Part shown: positions 63,346 through 64,000 of the stretch, in pieces
How the letters are laid out: every line of letters starts with the position of its first letter
Numbering within the stretch: position 1 is the first letter of the stretch
Source of the DNA: Pseudalkalibacillus hwajinpoensis
GTDB lineage: Bacteria > Bacillota > Bacilli > Bacillales > Guptibacillaceae
Direction: 5' to 3'
Assembly (NCBI RefSeq): GCF_015234585.1
Contig: NZ_JADFCM010000008.1
Location: forward strand, 1,488,001-1,552,000
Length of the DNA stretch: 64,000 nt
The notes under the pieces: model-generated
What the model was told of the DNA's origin: nothing
The model's database searches: none
Seen by the model: the letters and a program-made list of their open reading frames with translations, nothing else
Made by a program: the position numbers and the translations under genes

Positions 63346-64000
63346 TTAAAGCAGAATAATTGTAATCCATCCAATCACTCCTGTTGCAATAGCATAGAAC
63401 AACATAGGACCAAGTGTCATTCGGATAATGGTTCCTTCTTTTCCAACCATGCCAACCACAGAAGCAGCTGCAACAACGTTTAATACACAAATCATATTTC
63501 CCGCGTTTGCTCCAAGTACTTGAAGCGAAAGAACGAGCTGTTCATTCATTTGAAGCTGATCCGCTACGCTAAATTGAAAAAGTGAAAACATCATGTTGCT
63601 AAATGTCGCACTACCAGAAATGAATGAACCGAGAGCACCGATAAACGGAGCAACAAGTGGCCACGCATCACCTACAGCATTTGCAACAAGTGTCGCTAGC
63701 TCCATTGGCATACTCATGAGATCAGCACCATTAATTCCAGAGTTAATAAAAATCCGAACCATCGGAACAGCTGTCCCAAGTGCTACGACAGTCCCAATCA
63801 TCGTTTTCAATGAATCCAGTACCGTTTTCTGGACAGCCGTTCCGCTCATTTTATGGAGAAATATTGTTATCACTATTACCACAATGAAGATGGTGCCAGG
63901 TAAATATAATGGTTCAAAGGAAGTGCTGATTTCTGTACCAAGAATTTGGTTCCAGCCAACTTTAACTGATCTTAGCCATCCCTTTACCGGAAGGAGGTCC
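63346..64000 (-). CDS. L-lactate permease (LctP family), 3' part
   Basis: The frame is open from the window edge on the minus strand to the stop at 63346; about 218 residues are visible, beginning in [11 protein letters not shown] with the family stretch [16 protein letters not shown]. Several membrane segments follow, with [15 protein letters not shown] (conserved family motif) and [19 protein letters not shown]. LctP proteins carry L- or D-lactate and glycolate with protons. The 5' part lies outside the window. A lactate or glycolate carrier would fit the GlcD-type oxidase at 10.7 kb, but no operon link is visible. Confidence 0.93.
   Translation of the reverse strand, partial: DLLPVKGWLRSVKVGWNQILGTEISTSFEPLYLPGTIFIVVIVITIFLHKMSGTAVQKTVLDSLKTMIGTVVALGTAVPMVRIFINSGINGADLMSMPMELATLVANAVGDAWPLVAPFIGALGSFISGSATFSNMMFSLFQFSVADQLQMNEQLVLSLQVLGANAGNMICVLNVVAAASVVGMVGKEGTIIRMTLGPMLFYAIATGVIGWITIILL

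Overview
The window reads as a chromosomal segment of a low-GC, spore-former-type Bacillota, most likely Bacillaceae. The pointers are strong AAGGAGG-type ribosome binding sites with ATG/GTG/TTG starts, KtrAB, a YkwD-like CAP lipoprotein, a long flotillin, an xpt-pbuX operon behind a guanine riboswitch, Fur boxes and a perfect CcpA cre site. No phage, IS element, CRISPR, rRNA or tRNA gene was seen. The species cannot be fixed from the window; a soil or marine saprophyte would fit the gene content.

Layout. 1-10.6 kb: the 3' end of a metallo-beta-lactamase-fold hydrolase, the potassium channel pair ktrB-ktrA, PEP carboxylase, a CAP-domain lipoprotein, an acyl-CoA operon (acyl-CoA dehydrogenase plus two half-size MaoC hot-dog proteins) and flotillin. 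10.7-18.2 kb: a GlcD-type FAD oxidase, a beta-oxidation operon like B. subtilis mmg (3-hydroxyacyl-CoA dehydrogenase, acyl-CoA dehydrogenase, thiolase) with a cre site, a GNAT, a flavin amine oxidase and a repetitive DUF6944-like protein. 18.3-26.8 kb: a Fur-controlled six-gene operon in the order of rhizobactin rhbABCDEF, predicted to make a schizokinen-type citrate-hydroxamate siderophore. 27.0-32.8 kb: an aldo/keto reductase followed by an OsmC-family gene with an in-frame TGA at its catalytic cysteine, then a LysR regulator divergent from malate synthase G, and a FadR-type regulator.

32.9-57.6 kb is a polysaccharide-utilisation locus. A secreted 1568-residue heparinase II/III-fold lyase would cut a uronate polymer. 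A CUT1 ABC importer (two permeases here; its likely binding lipoprotein is at 61.8 kb) would bring in oligosaccharides. A cytoplasmic heparinase II/III protein, a GH88 unsaturated-uronyl hydrolase and a GH123 (DUF4091) beta-N-acetylgalactosaminidase-like enzyme would split them. KdgF, KduI and KduD process the unsaturated uronate. A ROK kinase, NagA, AgaS, a LacC-like kinase and a GatY/KbaY-like aldolase form a complete N-acetylgalactosamine route to triose phosphates. The sugar pair GalNAc plus uronate points to a chondroitin-like backbone, yet there is no sulfatase and no PL8 lyase. A large FAD oxidoreductase and a Gfo/Idh/MocA dehydrogenase are unexplained partners. Two regulatory signals tie the locus together: a GTTGAYCCRWCAACC-type motif at four intergenic places, and a 32-base element repeated with one mismatch upstream of the importer operon and of the distant binding-protein gene.

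57.6-64 kb: pbuX-xpt with a guanine riboswitch, an LLM flavin oxidoreductase, a small hypothetical gene, the orphan binding-protein gene and the 3' part of a lactate permease.

The most striking observation is at 28.0-28.5 kb: the OsmC-family frame stays open through a TGA placed exactly where the family has its peroxidatic cysteine, and a GC-rich hairpin starts 18 bases after the TGA (25 bases from TGA to loop), matching the geometry of a bacterial SECIS element. This is probably a selenoprotein, provided the genome encodes the selenocysteine machinery, which is not in the window.
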